A DNA stretch of 23,871 bases from an uncultured Oscillospiraceae bacterium. GTDB taxonomy: Bacteria > Bacillota > Clostridia > Oscillospirales > Ruminococcaceae. The stretch's first letter is position 1. Each line of letters begins with the position of its first letter. The DNA lies in assembly GCA_910589145.1 (NCBI GenBank), contig CAJUSD010000024.1:25622-49492 (forward strand), written 5' to 3'. The notes beneath the pieces were generated by a model. The model made no database searches, had not been told where the DNA came from, and worked only from the letters and a program-made list of their open reading frames with translations. A program made the position numbers and the translations under genes. Positions 15,430 through 23,025 of this stretch are shown here, one piece after another.

Positions 15430-17193
15430 TTACACATATTCTGAAGGATCAAGTTCCAATGCAGGCGCCTGTGGCATCTCCCATGCATTATGGTCGGTAT
15501 GGAGCAGGTGATGTGCCTTTTCCGACATAGGCTGTTGGAAATATTCCCGGTATATTTTTTGTATTGAAGGATTCTCATGAGAAAACCTTAAATTAGAAAT
15601 CCTGTCCAGCCCGTACAAATTCCCAGCCCGGTCTTCTGCCAACTCTTCTCCGTCATGGATAGGCTGTCCGCCGCCGCCAACGCATCCGCCAGGGCACGCC
15701 ATGATCTCAACAAAGTCGTAATGGACATCACCGCGCCTCAGGGCGCGGATAAGCCTGCGGGCATTGCCCAAGCCGCTGGCAACTGCAACGCGGATTGGAG
15801 ATCCTGCTAAATCAAAAACTGCCTCTTTCCATCCATCCATACCCCGAACATCTTTAAAAGTGTCGGGCTCAGGATTTTTCCCGGTAACAAGGTAAGCAGC
15901 AGTTCTTAAAGCTGCCTCCATAACGCCGCCGGTAGCCCCGAAAATGACTCCCGCACCTGTACCAATTCCTAACGGAAGATCGCAGCCTTCTTCTGGCAAA
16001 TCCTCAACAAGAATATGTTCCGCGCGAATCATACGGACAATTTCACGGGTAGTAAGAACCAGATCAACGTCCTGCCCGGCTCCAGCACTATCCATAGTAG
16101 GCAGAGCTGCCTCGGCTTTCTTGGCAGTACATGGCATAATAGATACAGAGAAGATCTTTTCTGGTTCCACGCCAAGCAGTTCAGCATAATAGGACTTAAT
16201 GACTGAACCAAACATCTGTTGAGGGGATTTTGCGCTGGAAAGCTGAGGAACCAGTTCAGGATACTGGGATTTCAGGAACCGCACCCATCCAGGACAGCAG
16301 GAAGTAAACATTGGATAGCGGTCAAGGGAATGGTTTTTCAGCCTTGCCAGGAATTCTGTGCCTTCTTCCATAATGGTAAGATCAGCGCTGAAATTGGTAT
16401 CAAAAATGTGATCGAAACCAATCCGGCGCATGGCGGCAACCAAACGGCCCATAGTTGCTTTCTCGCGGGGCAGGCCAAGAGCTTCTCCCCATGCGGCCCG
16501 GACAGCCGGCGCAACCTGGACAACTGTAATTTTATCCGGGTCAGCAAGAACATCAAACATCTTCTGGGTATCGTCCCGCTCACGGAGTGCCCCAACCGGG
16601 CAATGAGTGATACATTGTCCGCACAATGAACAGTCTGCATCCTCAATCCGGCGGTTATGGGAAACGTCAACAGTAGTACGGGAACCGGTATTGGAAATAT
16701 CCCAAACGTTCAGGCTCTGAACCTTTTCGCAGATCTGAACACAGCGCATACATTTAATACACTTAGCGTAATCCCGAACCATAGGGAAATCCCGTTTCCA
16801 AGGCATATTGGTCAGAACTTTCTGGTAAGGTTCACTGGTAATTCCAAGGTCATTGGCAATGGTCTGAAGGGAGCAGTTCCCGCTTCTGACACAGGATGCA
16901 CAATGGCTGTCATGGTGGGAAAGGATAAATTCCACATTGGTACGGCGGACTTCCCGAACCTTGGGGCTGTTGGTATAAAGAACCATGCCTTCTTCAACTT
17001 TGTTGTTACAGGCCGTGATAAGTTTATCCTTGCCTTCCATTTCTACAACGCAGACACGGCATGCACCGATCTCGTTTACATCTCTGAGGTAGCACAGGTT
17101 TGGAATAGGAATCCCGGCGGATTTGGTCGCATCCAGGATTGTAGTGCCCTCCGGGACGGTGATTTTTTTACGGTCTATGGTCAAAGTCACCAT
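15430..17193 (-). CDS. hydA: [FeFe]-hydrogenase catalytic subunit (CpI-like domain order)
   Basis: 587 residues. In order: a [2Fe-2S] ferredoxin domain (Cys34, 45, 48, 62), a His-Cys [4Fe-4S] site (His94, Cys98, 101, 107), two [4Fe-4S] clusters (Cys145, 148, 151, 155 and Cys188, 191, 194, 198), then the H-cluster domain with FTSCCPGW (Cys299-300), MPCTAKKAE (Cys355) and EIMACPGGCVGGGGQP (Cys500, 504). The small-subunit motif is fused at the C-terminus. Every ligand matches Clostridium pasteurianum CpI almost number for number. It reduces protons or oxidises H2 in the cytoplasm; the maturases HydEFG are not here. Its start overlaps the end of the upstream flavoprotein gene by 7 bp and AAAGGAGG lies upstream, so the two are co-translated and probably form one complex. 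The partner implies NAD(P)H rather than ferredoxin alone as electron carrier. Confidence 0.96.
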   Translation of the reverse strand: MVTLTIDRKKITVPEGTTILDATKSAGIPIPNLCYLRDVNEIGACRVCVVEMEGKDKLITACNNKVEEGMVLYTNSPKVREVRRTNVEFILSHHDSHCASCVRSGNCSLQTIANDLGITSEPYQKVLTNMPWKRDFPMVRDYAKCIKCMRCVQICEKVQSLNVWDISNTGSRTTVDVSHNRRIEDADCSLCGQCITHCPVGALRERDDTQKMFDVLADPDKITVVQVAPAVRAAWGEALGLPREKATMGRLVAAMRRIGFDHIFDTNFSADLTIMEEGTEFLARLKNHSLDRYPMFTSCCPGWVRFLKSQYPELVPQLSSAKSPQQMFGSVIKSYYAELLGVEPEKIFSVSIMPCTAKKAEAALPTMDSAGAGQDVDLVLTTREIVRMIRAEHILVEDLPEEGCDLPLGIGTGAGVIFGATGGVMEAALRTAAYLVTGKNPEPDTFKDVRGMDGWKEAVFDLAGSPIRVAVASGLGNARRLIRALRRGDVHYDFVEIMACPGGCVGGGGQPIHDGEELAEDRAGNLYGLDRISNLRFSHENPSIQKIYREYFQQPMSEKAHHLLHTDHNAWEMPQAPALELDPSEYV

Positions 17194-19022
17194 TTCGCTG
17201 CTCTGCCTCCTTTAAATACGCCGTAGCCGAAGTGGTCGCAGCGCAGGCAGCGGGAGGATTCCTGGCAGGCTTCCTGCTCCGTCATGCCGCACTCAAACGG
17301 CTCAAAGTTGTTCTTTCTTTCCTCCGCGCCAAGCTCAGCCATATTGACCCGCCCGCATGGGGGACGATCATCCAAACGCGCCTGGGGAATTTCCACATCG
17401 CAGCTAATGGTATGATGGAAGCCCAGGTATTCGTCAATGTTGGCAGCAGCTACCTTTCCGGCTGCAATTGCCCGAATAACCGTAGCCGGCCCGGTAACGC
17501 AGTCACCGCCGGCAAACACGCCAGGAACATTCTCAACGCCGCTGGTCTGCATGGCTTCAATTACCCCGCGTTTTACCGGAACACCGTGCTCTTCAAAGTG
17601 CTGGGATGCTATTCCCTGACCAATGGCTACAATGACGATATCAACCGGAATCCGTTTTTCGTCTTTATTGGCCTTCTTGGGACTGGGCCGTCCACTGTAA
17701 TCAATCGGCCCAATAATCTGGGGCTGTACCCATAAGGCACAAACCTTTCCTTCTTCATCTGCTTCAATGCGGGTAGGAGCCTGGAGTTCCAAAATTTCGC
17801 ACCCTTCTGCAATCGCGCCTTCTACTTCTTCCGGCAGGGCAGTCATATCCGCCTTCCGACGGCGGTATGCGACACAAACACTTTCCGCACCTAAACGGAT
17901 AGAAGAACGCGCGACGTCCATCGCCACGTTCCCGCCGCCGATGACAGCAATCCGCTTCCCGGCAAAATCAGGCATAATATCGTTTCCAATTCCCCGGAGC
18001 ATTTCCACTGCAGAAATAACCCCTTCGCTGTCCTCGCCGGGGATTCCAACCTTTTTATCCGTATGGGCGCCAATTGCAATATAAACTGCATCATATTCCT
18101 GACGCAGATCAGCGACAGAGGTCTGTTCGCCAACGGAAACATTAGTATGTACTTCAACCCCTGTGGAAAGGATTACATCAATATCCTCCTGAAGACGTTC
18201 ACGGGGCAGACGATAATTTGGAATTCCATAGCGAAGCATTCCGCCTAATTTGGGCTGTTTTTCAAAAATAACAGCATGATGCCCCATCAGTTGGAGATAA
18301 TAGGCGGCGCTTAAACCGCCAGGGCCTCCGCCGACAATCGCCACCCGTTTGCCGGTAGAGGGTGCGCTTTCAGGGGCAGGCACATGTCCGGAATGATCCA
18401 CTGCATAACGTTTCAGGCCGCGGATATTGACAGAATTATCTATCATATTGCGGCGGCAGCGGGCCTCACAAGGATGCTCACAGATTAGAGCACAGGCTGT
18501 TGGGAATGGGTTATCCTTACGAATCAAACGGACTGCATCCGCATAACGCCCCTTGGAGACAAGCGCAATATAGCCGGGGATATCTACCCTGGCCGGACAT
18601 AGCGCTACACATGGAACAGGCTGGTTCAGACTACAGGTACAGCGGCCGTTCTTAATATGTTCTTCATAATCATCCCGATTGCCCCGTACACTTTTTAAAA
18701 CCATATTGGCGGCTTCATACCCAATGGCACAATCCGCTGACGCAACTATAACCCGCGCGGTTTTTTCAATCAAATCAACCGTATCCATAGTTGCACGGCC
18801 AGACAGGACATCCTCCAGCATCAATTCCAACTGTCCCAACCCTACCCGGCATGGCACACATTTACCGCAGGTCTGCGCATGGCACAGTTTTAAAAAGGAT
18901 GCAGCCATATCTACAGGACATAGTCCGGGAGGGCTGGCCACAATTCGACGTTCCAAGTCCTTGTAGAGCCCTTCTACTACGACTTGGGCATGATTTAAAC
19001 TTGCGATGGTTAGTCTGTTCAC
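17187..19022 (-). CDS. NuoF-tail/GltD-like Fe-S flavoprotein, electron partner of the hydrogenase
   Basis: 611 residues. Residues 1-125 match only the C-terminal iron-sulfur part of NuoF/HydB (CGKCVPCR with Cys52, 55, 58 and a fourth Cys98); the FMN/NADH-binding part is absent. The rest is a glutamate-synthase small-subunit (GltD/NfnB-like) module: Fe-S cysteines at 138, 142, 177, 181, 185 and 189, FAD site GGGPGGLSAA (231-240), NAD(P) site VIGGGNVAMD (360-369) followed by YRRRK (386-390), which favours NADPH, and the FAD motif VFAGGDCVTGPATV. A C-terminal CLRCD follows. It should pass electrons from NAD(P)H through FAD and clusters to HydA, or the reverse. The start is GTG with AAAGGAG about 13 nt upstream; no ATG is available. 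No glutamate synthase large subunit is nearby, supporting the hydrogenase role. Confidence 0.88.
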   Translation of the reverse strand: MNRLTIASLNHAQVVVEGLYKDLERRIVASPPGLCPVDMAASFLKLCHAQTCGKCVPCRVGLGQLELMLEDVLSGRATMDTVDLIEKTARVIVASADCAIGYEAANMVLKSVRGNRDDYEEHIKNGRCTCSLNQPVPCVALCPARVDIPGYIALVSKGRYADAVRLIRKDNPFPTACALICEHPCEARCRRNMIDNSVNIRGLKRYAVDHSGHVPAPESAPSTGKRVAIVGGGPGGLSAAYYLQLMGHHAVIFEKQPKLGGMLRYGIPNYRLPRERLQEDIDVILSTGVEVHTNVSVGEQTSVADLRQEYDAVYIAIGAHTDKKVGIPGEDSEGVISAVEMLRGIGNDIMPDFAGKRIAVIGGGNVAMDVARSSIRLGAESVCVAYRRRKADMTALPEEVEGAIAEGCEILELQAPTRIEADEEGKVCALWVQPQIIGPIDYSGRPSPKKANKDEKRIPVDIVIVAIGQGIASQHFEEHGVPVKRGVIEAMQTSGVENVPGVFAGGDCVTGPATVIRAIAAGKVAAANIDEYLGFHHTISCDVEIPQARLDDRPPCGRVNMAELGAEERKNNFEPFECGMTEQEACQESSRCLRCDHFGYGVFKGGRAAKW

Positions 19023-19093
19023 AGGTATTCAGACGCTCCTTTCGTCTTTAAATCTTTCCTGCCGCTCATACGCAGGATTCGATTATTATGTTA

Positions 19094-19123
19094 ATAATAT
19101 CACAATTATAGGAGGTTATGCAA
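19094..19123 (-). promoter_or_regulatory. Likely promoter of the hydrogenase operon
   Basis: Reverse strand TTGCAT (19118-19123), 18-bp spacer and TATTAT (19094-19099), 71 bp before the GTG start. A second TATAAT-like hexamer lies in the spacer but has no matching -35. Confidence 0.5.
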
Positions 19124-19595
19124 TAGTTTTTTGGGAAATATCCTTATTTGTCGTATTTTTCCATAGAAATAGCTAAGAAGCTGTCCCAATAGCCGCCGTA
19201 TGCATCTTGACGGCAAATCTGCACGCTTCGGTTATCGGTACAGCTTCTAACTTTGTGGATAATACCGCCCGGTTAAGCAGAGTAGGTTCAATAAAGCAAA
19301 TATACGGGAACATTCTTCAGTAAATGCAGCCTGCAACGGATTAAAAAGATTTGGGATAAAGGGGTCCTATTCTACATTTGCAGAAAACCTTCATTTAAGA
19401 GGGCTTTTCCACCGAATTCACATTAAGCAGAATATCCAAGCAATGTCTCCGGCCTTAGGGCTGCTTACTTATTAGAAGTAAAACTGTTAAACAAAATAGC
19501 ATATGCAGATAAGCCCTGCTTAAATTCCGATTTATAGGGCTTGTAAATAATAATGTAAATCCGGCAGAAATCTATAAGAAAGGTGAAATTCCCCC
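19124..19595. other. Intergenic region with two hairpins, no gene recognised
   Basis: No credible frame on either strand. A long imperfect inverted repeat has arms 19176-19195 and 19229-19248 (18 of 20 positions pair, counting one G-T) around a 33-nt loop containing a second GCCGT/ACGGC pair. A nested hairpin at 19511-19542 (AAGCCCT/AGGGCTT enclosing TAAAT/ATTTA) lies closer to the tRNA promoter. Neither is followed by a clear T-run, so they are not obvious terminators. Confidence 0.5.
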
Positions 19596-19625
19596 TTGCA
19601 AAAGCATATGGGACTGTGGTATAAT
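19596..19625 (+). promoter_or_regulatory. Promoter of tRNA-Arg
   Basis: TTGCAA (19596-19601), 18-bp spacer, TATAAT (19620-19625) with an extended TGG. The tRNA begins 27 bp downstream. Confidence 0.75.
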
Positions 19626-19651
19626 AGTAAAGCTTTCATCAAGGATGATAA

Positions 19652-19723
19652 GCGCCTGTAGCTCAGTGGATAGAGCACCGGCCTCCGGAGCCGGGTGCGT
19701 AGGTTCGATTCCTATCAGGCGTA
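19652..19723 (+). tRNA. tRNA-Arg, anticodon CCG
   Basis: A full cloverleaf can be folded: acceptor GCGCCTG (19652-19658) with CAGGCGT (19716-19722, one G-T pair), D arm GCTC/GAGC, anticodon stem CCGGC/GCCGG with loop CTCCGGA (anticodon CCG at 19685-19687), T stem GTAGG/CCTAT with loop TTCGATT, and discriminator A at 19723. No CCA is encoded, so it is added after transcription. It reads CGG codons. Confidence 0.95.
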
Positions 19724-19726
19724 TAG

Positions 19727-19785
19727 AAAAGAAATCTGTCCTGTTTCCCAGTATATCTTACTGGGAAACAGGACAGATTTCTTTT
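19727..19785 (+). terminator. Terminator of tRNA-Arg
   Basis: A perfect 27-bp inverted repeat, arms 19727-19753 and 19759-19785, with a 5-nt TATCT loop. The 3' arm ends in CTTTTT and another T follows. It starts four bases after the tRNA. The stem is far longer than needed for termination. Confidence 0.9.
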
Positions 19786-19810
19786 TACAAAAAGCAACAA
19801 ATTGAGAATA

Positions 19811-19852
19811 GCGAGAAGCCCTTAGCTTACGGCCAAGCTAAGGGCTTCTCGC
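19811..19852. repeat. Perfect 18-bp inverted repeat
   Basis: Arms 19811-19828 and 19835-19852 with loop ACGGCC. It lies 25 bp past the tRNA terminator, with no T-run directly after either end. It may be a second terminator, an RNA-processing hairpin or part of a mobile repeat. Confidence 0.75.
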
Positions 19853-19889
19853 ATAGTTTGAGGTGTGTTTTTGAGGAGGGTAGAGCAGC

Positions 19890-19919
19890 GCTCAAAACAA
19901 GCGGCTATTTGTTTTGAGC
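19890..19919. repeat. Perfect 11-bp inverted repeat
   Basis: Arms GCTCAAAACAA (19890-19900) and TTGTTTTGAGC (19909-19919) with an 8-nt loop. Third consecutive inverted repeat after the tRNA. ACGTGTTTATTATACC follows. Confidence 0.65.
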
Positions 19920-20340
19920 ACGTGTTTATTATACCATTTGGCGCAGAAAATTTGTTAAACCCCTGTGAATAAAAGATAAAATAATTGGCGACATTGTGTG
20001 AAATTTACGCTATGGATTTTTGAAGGATTTGTAAGGAGACAGTAGGGACAGGTTTTCTTTTATATTAATAATTTATGAACAAAAGGATATAGAAGGATTT
20101 ATTTGGAATCTTATTAAAGCGAAACAATAATCCATATTAAGTGAATTATATTTACTTGATTAAAACTATATATTTTATGTGGGAATAATAATAGAACATA
20201 TGTTTTTAAACAGATGCAAACAAAATAATAATGATTTTTAAGGATAAATGCTTTGTTTTTATTTCTGCTAACATTTATAAATGTGATTAAATTTTATATA
20301 ATTCTCATAACGAGATAATTTTATATTTGTAAATAATTTG
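19920..20340. other. AT-rich intergenic DNA
   Basis: About 420 bp of strongly AT-rich sequence with no open frame, repeat or RNA motif that I can support. The 10-mer GTAGGGACAG at 20042-20051 recurs at 21601-21610 in the hairpin after the RICIN-M23 gene. Confidence 0.6.
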
Positions 20341-20341
20341 A

Positions 20342-20353
20342 GAACATTCGTTC
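20342..20353. promoter_or_regulatory. Candidate LexA (SOS) operator
   Basis: GAACATTCGTTC is palindromic in its outer GAAC/GTTC half-sites with the 4-bp spacing of the Gram-positive LexA box (consensus CGAACRNRYGTTYG); one of the specified central bases and both outer flanking bases differ. It lies 7 bp upstream of the -35 of a strong promoter. About 0.4 matches to GAACN4GTTC are expected by chance in a sequence of this length, so position rather than sequence makes it interesting. Confidence 0.4.
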
Positions 20354-20360
20354 TAAACTC

Positions 20361-20388
20361 TTGCAATTCATGGTGGACATGGTATAAT
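20361..20388 (+). promoter_or_regulatory. Promoter of the RICIN-M23/lipoprotein operon
   Basis: TTGCAA (20361-20366), 16-bp spacer and TATAAT (20383-20388) with an extended TGG. The ATG is 102 bp downstream, leaving a leader of roughly 95 nt. Confidence 0.7.
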
Positions 20389-20490
20389 AAGGTCAAGCAA
20401 TCGGAAATGTTGCAACAAAAGAGATTGTGTAAAAGAAAGAGCATGAAAAATGCCGAAACAAAAAGTTAAAATGAAAGGAATTGACTGACT

Positions 20491-21588
20491 ATGGCAATCA
20501 TACTACTGAAAGGCGAATACCGTATCCACAGCAAAGCCAACCTGAACAATGTGCTGACTGTAAACGGGGATCTGAAAGACGCCACCCCGGTTCAGTGCCA
20601 AAAGGCGAATGGAACCCCCAAGCAGGTGTGGAGGCTGGAATCCAACCGCCTGTATACCGAGATGAACCCGAAAAACCGTGACACCTTCTGTCTGGACAGG
20701 CTGAACACTTCCAAAAGCCCGGCGGACATCTACACCAACAATGACGACGCGAACCAGCTTGTGAAACTGATCGGCATACCAAACGAGGATTATGCCTACC
20801 GCATCAGCCTGAAAAACAAGGCGCTTTTTCTCACCACGGACGATTACGGGAACTGTTCCTGGACCGAGAAACTGGACACCTCCAATGAAAAACAAATCTG
20901 GGTCTTTGAGAAGGTTGTTCGGGTAGAGGATATGCCGAATATCACCGCTTTCCAGGCAAATGGATGTGTTGAATACTTTTCCGGCTGTACTGGCTGGAAA
21001 AACGGTTCCTTTAAATATGCTGGAAATATTGAGGAGGAGAAGAACGGTCAGGACAGAAATGTTGTTGCACTGGTTCAGAAGCTCTATGACCGGGTAAGCA
21101 AGAACGGTCCCCTTGATGTTTCAGAAAATGCAGGGGCATTCCTTCATAATTTTCCTGGCGCCCTGGCATATGGGCAGGGGATTGGCTTGGATGGTTACTA
21201 CCATATGGGGATTGACATTAACTATGGAACAGGAGCTGCTGTGTATCCGTTGAAAGAAGGAACGGTTTTTGGTATCATACACGACTCTTATTCCGCGATT
21301 GGTATTAAATCTTCATTCTTTCTTCCTGATGAAGATACCCCTCAAGATTTTGTTGTCTGGTATCTGCATATGATAATTAATGAAAATCTTGATGTTGATG
21401 ATCCTGTCACATTTAACACCAGCCTTGGCACAATTAGCAATCAAGGTTATAAAATTCAACCACATCTCCACATTGAAGTTCAAAAACCAGATAGAGATAA
21501 ACCTATGGTTCCCAGTGAGGCAGGTTTGTATCTGAAAGGCGACTACTTTGGCGCTTATGACCTTCTTGACTTTATAGAAGCTGCCTAA
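20491..21588 (+). CDS. RICIN-like lectin / M23 metallopeptidase fusion without signal peptide
   Basis: 365 residues. Residues 1-145 look like a RICIN-type beta-trefoil: three repeats, two with QxW signatures (QVW 45-47, QIW 135-137) and a degenerate one near Gln89. Residues about 190-360 are an M23 (LytM/lysostaphin-like) zinc endopeptidase with HMGID (His238, Asp242), YLHM (His293) and HLHIEV (His325, His327); all metal and catalytic residues are present. M23 enzymes cut peptide cross-bridges of peptidoglycan, and the lectin part could bind wall glycans. There is no signal peptide, lipobox or membrane helix, and the start MAIILLKGEYRIHSKANLNN is already the first trefoil strand, so export must use another route or cell lysis. 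AAAGGAA precedes the ATG by about 11 nt. The gene follows a LexA-like box and is followed 69 bp later by two lipoprotein genes on the same strand. Confidence 0.85.
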   Translation: MAIILLKGEYRIHSKANLNNVLTVNGDLKDATPVQCQKANGTPKQVWRLESNRLYTEMNPKNRDTFCLDRLNTSKSPADIYTNNDDANQLVKLIGIPNEDYAYRISLKNKALFLTTDDYGNCSWTEKLDTSNEKQIWVFEKVVRVEDMPNITAFQANGCVEYFSGCTGWKNGSFKYAGNIEEEKNGQDRNVVALVQKLYDRVSKNGPLDVSENAGAFLHNFPGALAYGQGIGLDGYYHMGIDINYGTGAAVYPLKEGTVFGIIHDSYSAIGIKSSFFLPDEDTPQDFVVWYLHMIINENLDVDDPVTFNTSLGTISNQGYKIQPHLHIEVQKPDRDKPMVPSEAGLYLKGDYFGAYDLLDFIEAA

Positions 21589-21598
21589 ACGCGACCGG

Positions 21599-21625
21599 GG
21601 GTAGGGACAGAATTTGTCCCTACCC
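21599..21625 (+). terminator. Hairpin after the RICIN-M23 gene, weak terminator or processing site
   Basis: Perfect 11-bp arms 21599-21609 and 21615-21625 (GGGTAGGGACA/TGTCCCTACCC) with a 5-nt loop, 10 bp after the stop. TAAAGTTATATT follows, not a proper T-run. Since no promoter is obvious before the lipoprotein gene 33 bp later, partial readthrough is likely, which would set a high peptidase-to-lipoprotein mRNA ratio. Confidence 0.5.
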
Positions 21626-21657
21626 TAAAGTTATATTAATCATTAGGAGGACTTTCA

Positions 21658-23025
21658 ATGAAGTATCTAAAAACATTATCTATTGTGTTTGCGGCAATTT
21701 TTCTGGTTGGCTGTACTAGGGAAATCCTGTCCAGCCAACCAGAACAAGGATCTTTGTCCTCTTCTCATCCTATACAAAGTTCCTCTGTCTCCTCTCATGC
21801 CTCTTCCAAAATCCATACTGAAGCCGAAAACGGCCCTATCCCTCAAATGCTGGAAAATGGATGGCATTATACCACTTCTAAATGGTTGTATGGCTGGGTA
21901 AAGGATGGGCAGGAATTCGTTTACTTTCATGATTCCATGCTGGATTTTTATGGCTTGGACAACCAGTTCCTACGGTCTGTCCCCTTTGACAGTTCTCAGC
22001 TCCCTGAAAAATACAAATTTTTTACTACTTCTAATCGCATTTTCTTTATAGATTTTTCTTTCTATGATGTTATTGGTAATAATGATGATTACAAACCCCT
22101 TTTATATGAAAAGGGTGGTCAGGAATATCTCAGCGGAGTTACTATGTTGGATTTAGAAGGCAACATTCTCCTGCAAATTCCTCCCCTTGACGTTTCCCAG
22201 GATGAAGACGGGGACTTCCTCTTTTCTTCAAATGGAGAACCGGTTTCTGTCAAACCTGCTTCCATTCATGTTACCTGTGTCAATGATGATTTGATTTTTC
22301 TATCACTTAATTGGTATGAAAGGAAAAATAATAAACTAGATGCTACATCGCATACAGAACTTTATTATTTTGTACCCTCTGAAAACAAACTTACCTGTAT
22401 TGGCAAAAATTTTCAGGATGGTTATCTATGGACATCTAACCGTACAAATGCCTGCATCTTCTTCTATCGTTTGATGGATGACAGCTTTATGGAACACCGA
22501 ATGGGATATTTGGACCAAAACGGTGTCCAGTATCCTTATCCTGGTATGATTTTTTCTGATGCCGCTATGGATGGCAACTCTATATTCCTTTCCTACCTTG
22601 CTGATAGACAAGAGGAAAATGATAGATTCTGGCGTACTTCCTCAGATGATTTTATTCTCCATACAATTCCATTTCCTGAAATGGATGAGCCATTAAGGGG
22701 ATATATTCCTTGGTTTTATTCCAAAGTTCATCTGTTGGATAAAAATTATATGCTGTTTAACAATAAGGCACTTAACATTGTGACCGGAGAATATGGAACG
22801 AATGAACAGGATGTACTTCTGTCCCATATAACATCCAATCCTTCTGACTATAATTGTGGAACCAATTCCCATTATGTGGCATGGGCCAGCCCACGGGATT
22901 CTTATGGACAGGCTCAAGGATATTTCAAGATATTTCCTTTTCCTCAACAAAAAGATGAAAAAGTATATTCTGGCTTTCTGTGGGATGTTGAGGACATTCT
23001 AGAGAATATGGAGGATTTTCAATGA
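21658..23025 (+). CDS. Surface lipoprotein of unknown function, paralogue 1
   Basis: 455 residues. Signal sequence MKYLKTLSIVFAAIFLVGC with lipobox LVGC (Cys19), then a Ser/Gln/Pro-rich linker to about residue 55, then a globular domain of about 400 residues. Its aromatic and acidic sequence, with recurring short strands such as MLDLEGNILLQIP, LYYFVP and YLDQNGVQYPYP, suggests a WD40/YVTN-like beta-propeller, but no named family is recognised. It should be anchored outside the membrane. AGGAGG lies 8 nt before the ATG. The next gene is a close paralogue whose ATG overlaps this stop. Position after an M23 peptidase gene suggests a partner, receptor or self-protection role; this is inference. 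Its last residues (LENMEDFQ) encode the ribosome site of the next gene. Confidence 0.85.
   Translation: MKYLKTLSIVFAAIFLVGCTREILSSQPEQGSLSSSHPIQSSSVSSHASSKIHTEAENGPIPQMLENGWHYTTSKWLYGWVKDGQEFVYFHDSMLDFYGLDNQFLRSVPFDSSQLPEKYKFFTTSNRIFFIDFSFYDVIGNNDDYKPLLYEKGGQEYLSGVTMLDLEGNILLQIPPLDVSQDEDGDFLFSSNGEPVSVKPASIHVTCVNDDLIFLSLNWYERKNNKLDATSHTELYYFVPSENKLTCIGKNFQDGYLWTSNRTNACIFFYRLMDDSFMEHRMGYLDQNGVQYPYPGMIFSDAAMDGNSIFLSYLADRQEENDRFWRTSSDDFILHTIPFPEMDEPLRGYIPWFYSKVHLLDKNYMLFNNKALNIVTGEYGTNEQDVLLSHITSNPSDYNCGTNSHYVAWASPRDSYGQAQGYFKIFPFPQQKDEKVYSGFLWDVEDILENMEDFQ

Noticed and set aside
17187..19022. Glutamate synthase small subunit (GltD) as plain annotation
   Set aside because: No GltB is present, the protein has a NuoF-type Fe-S head, and the gene overlaps hydA, so a hydrogenase partner fits better.
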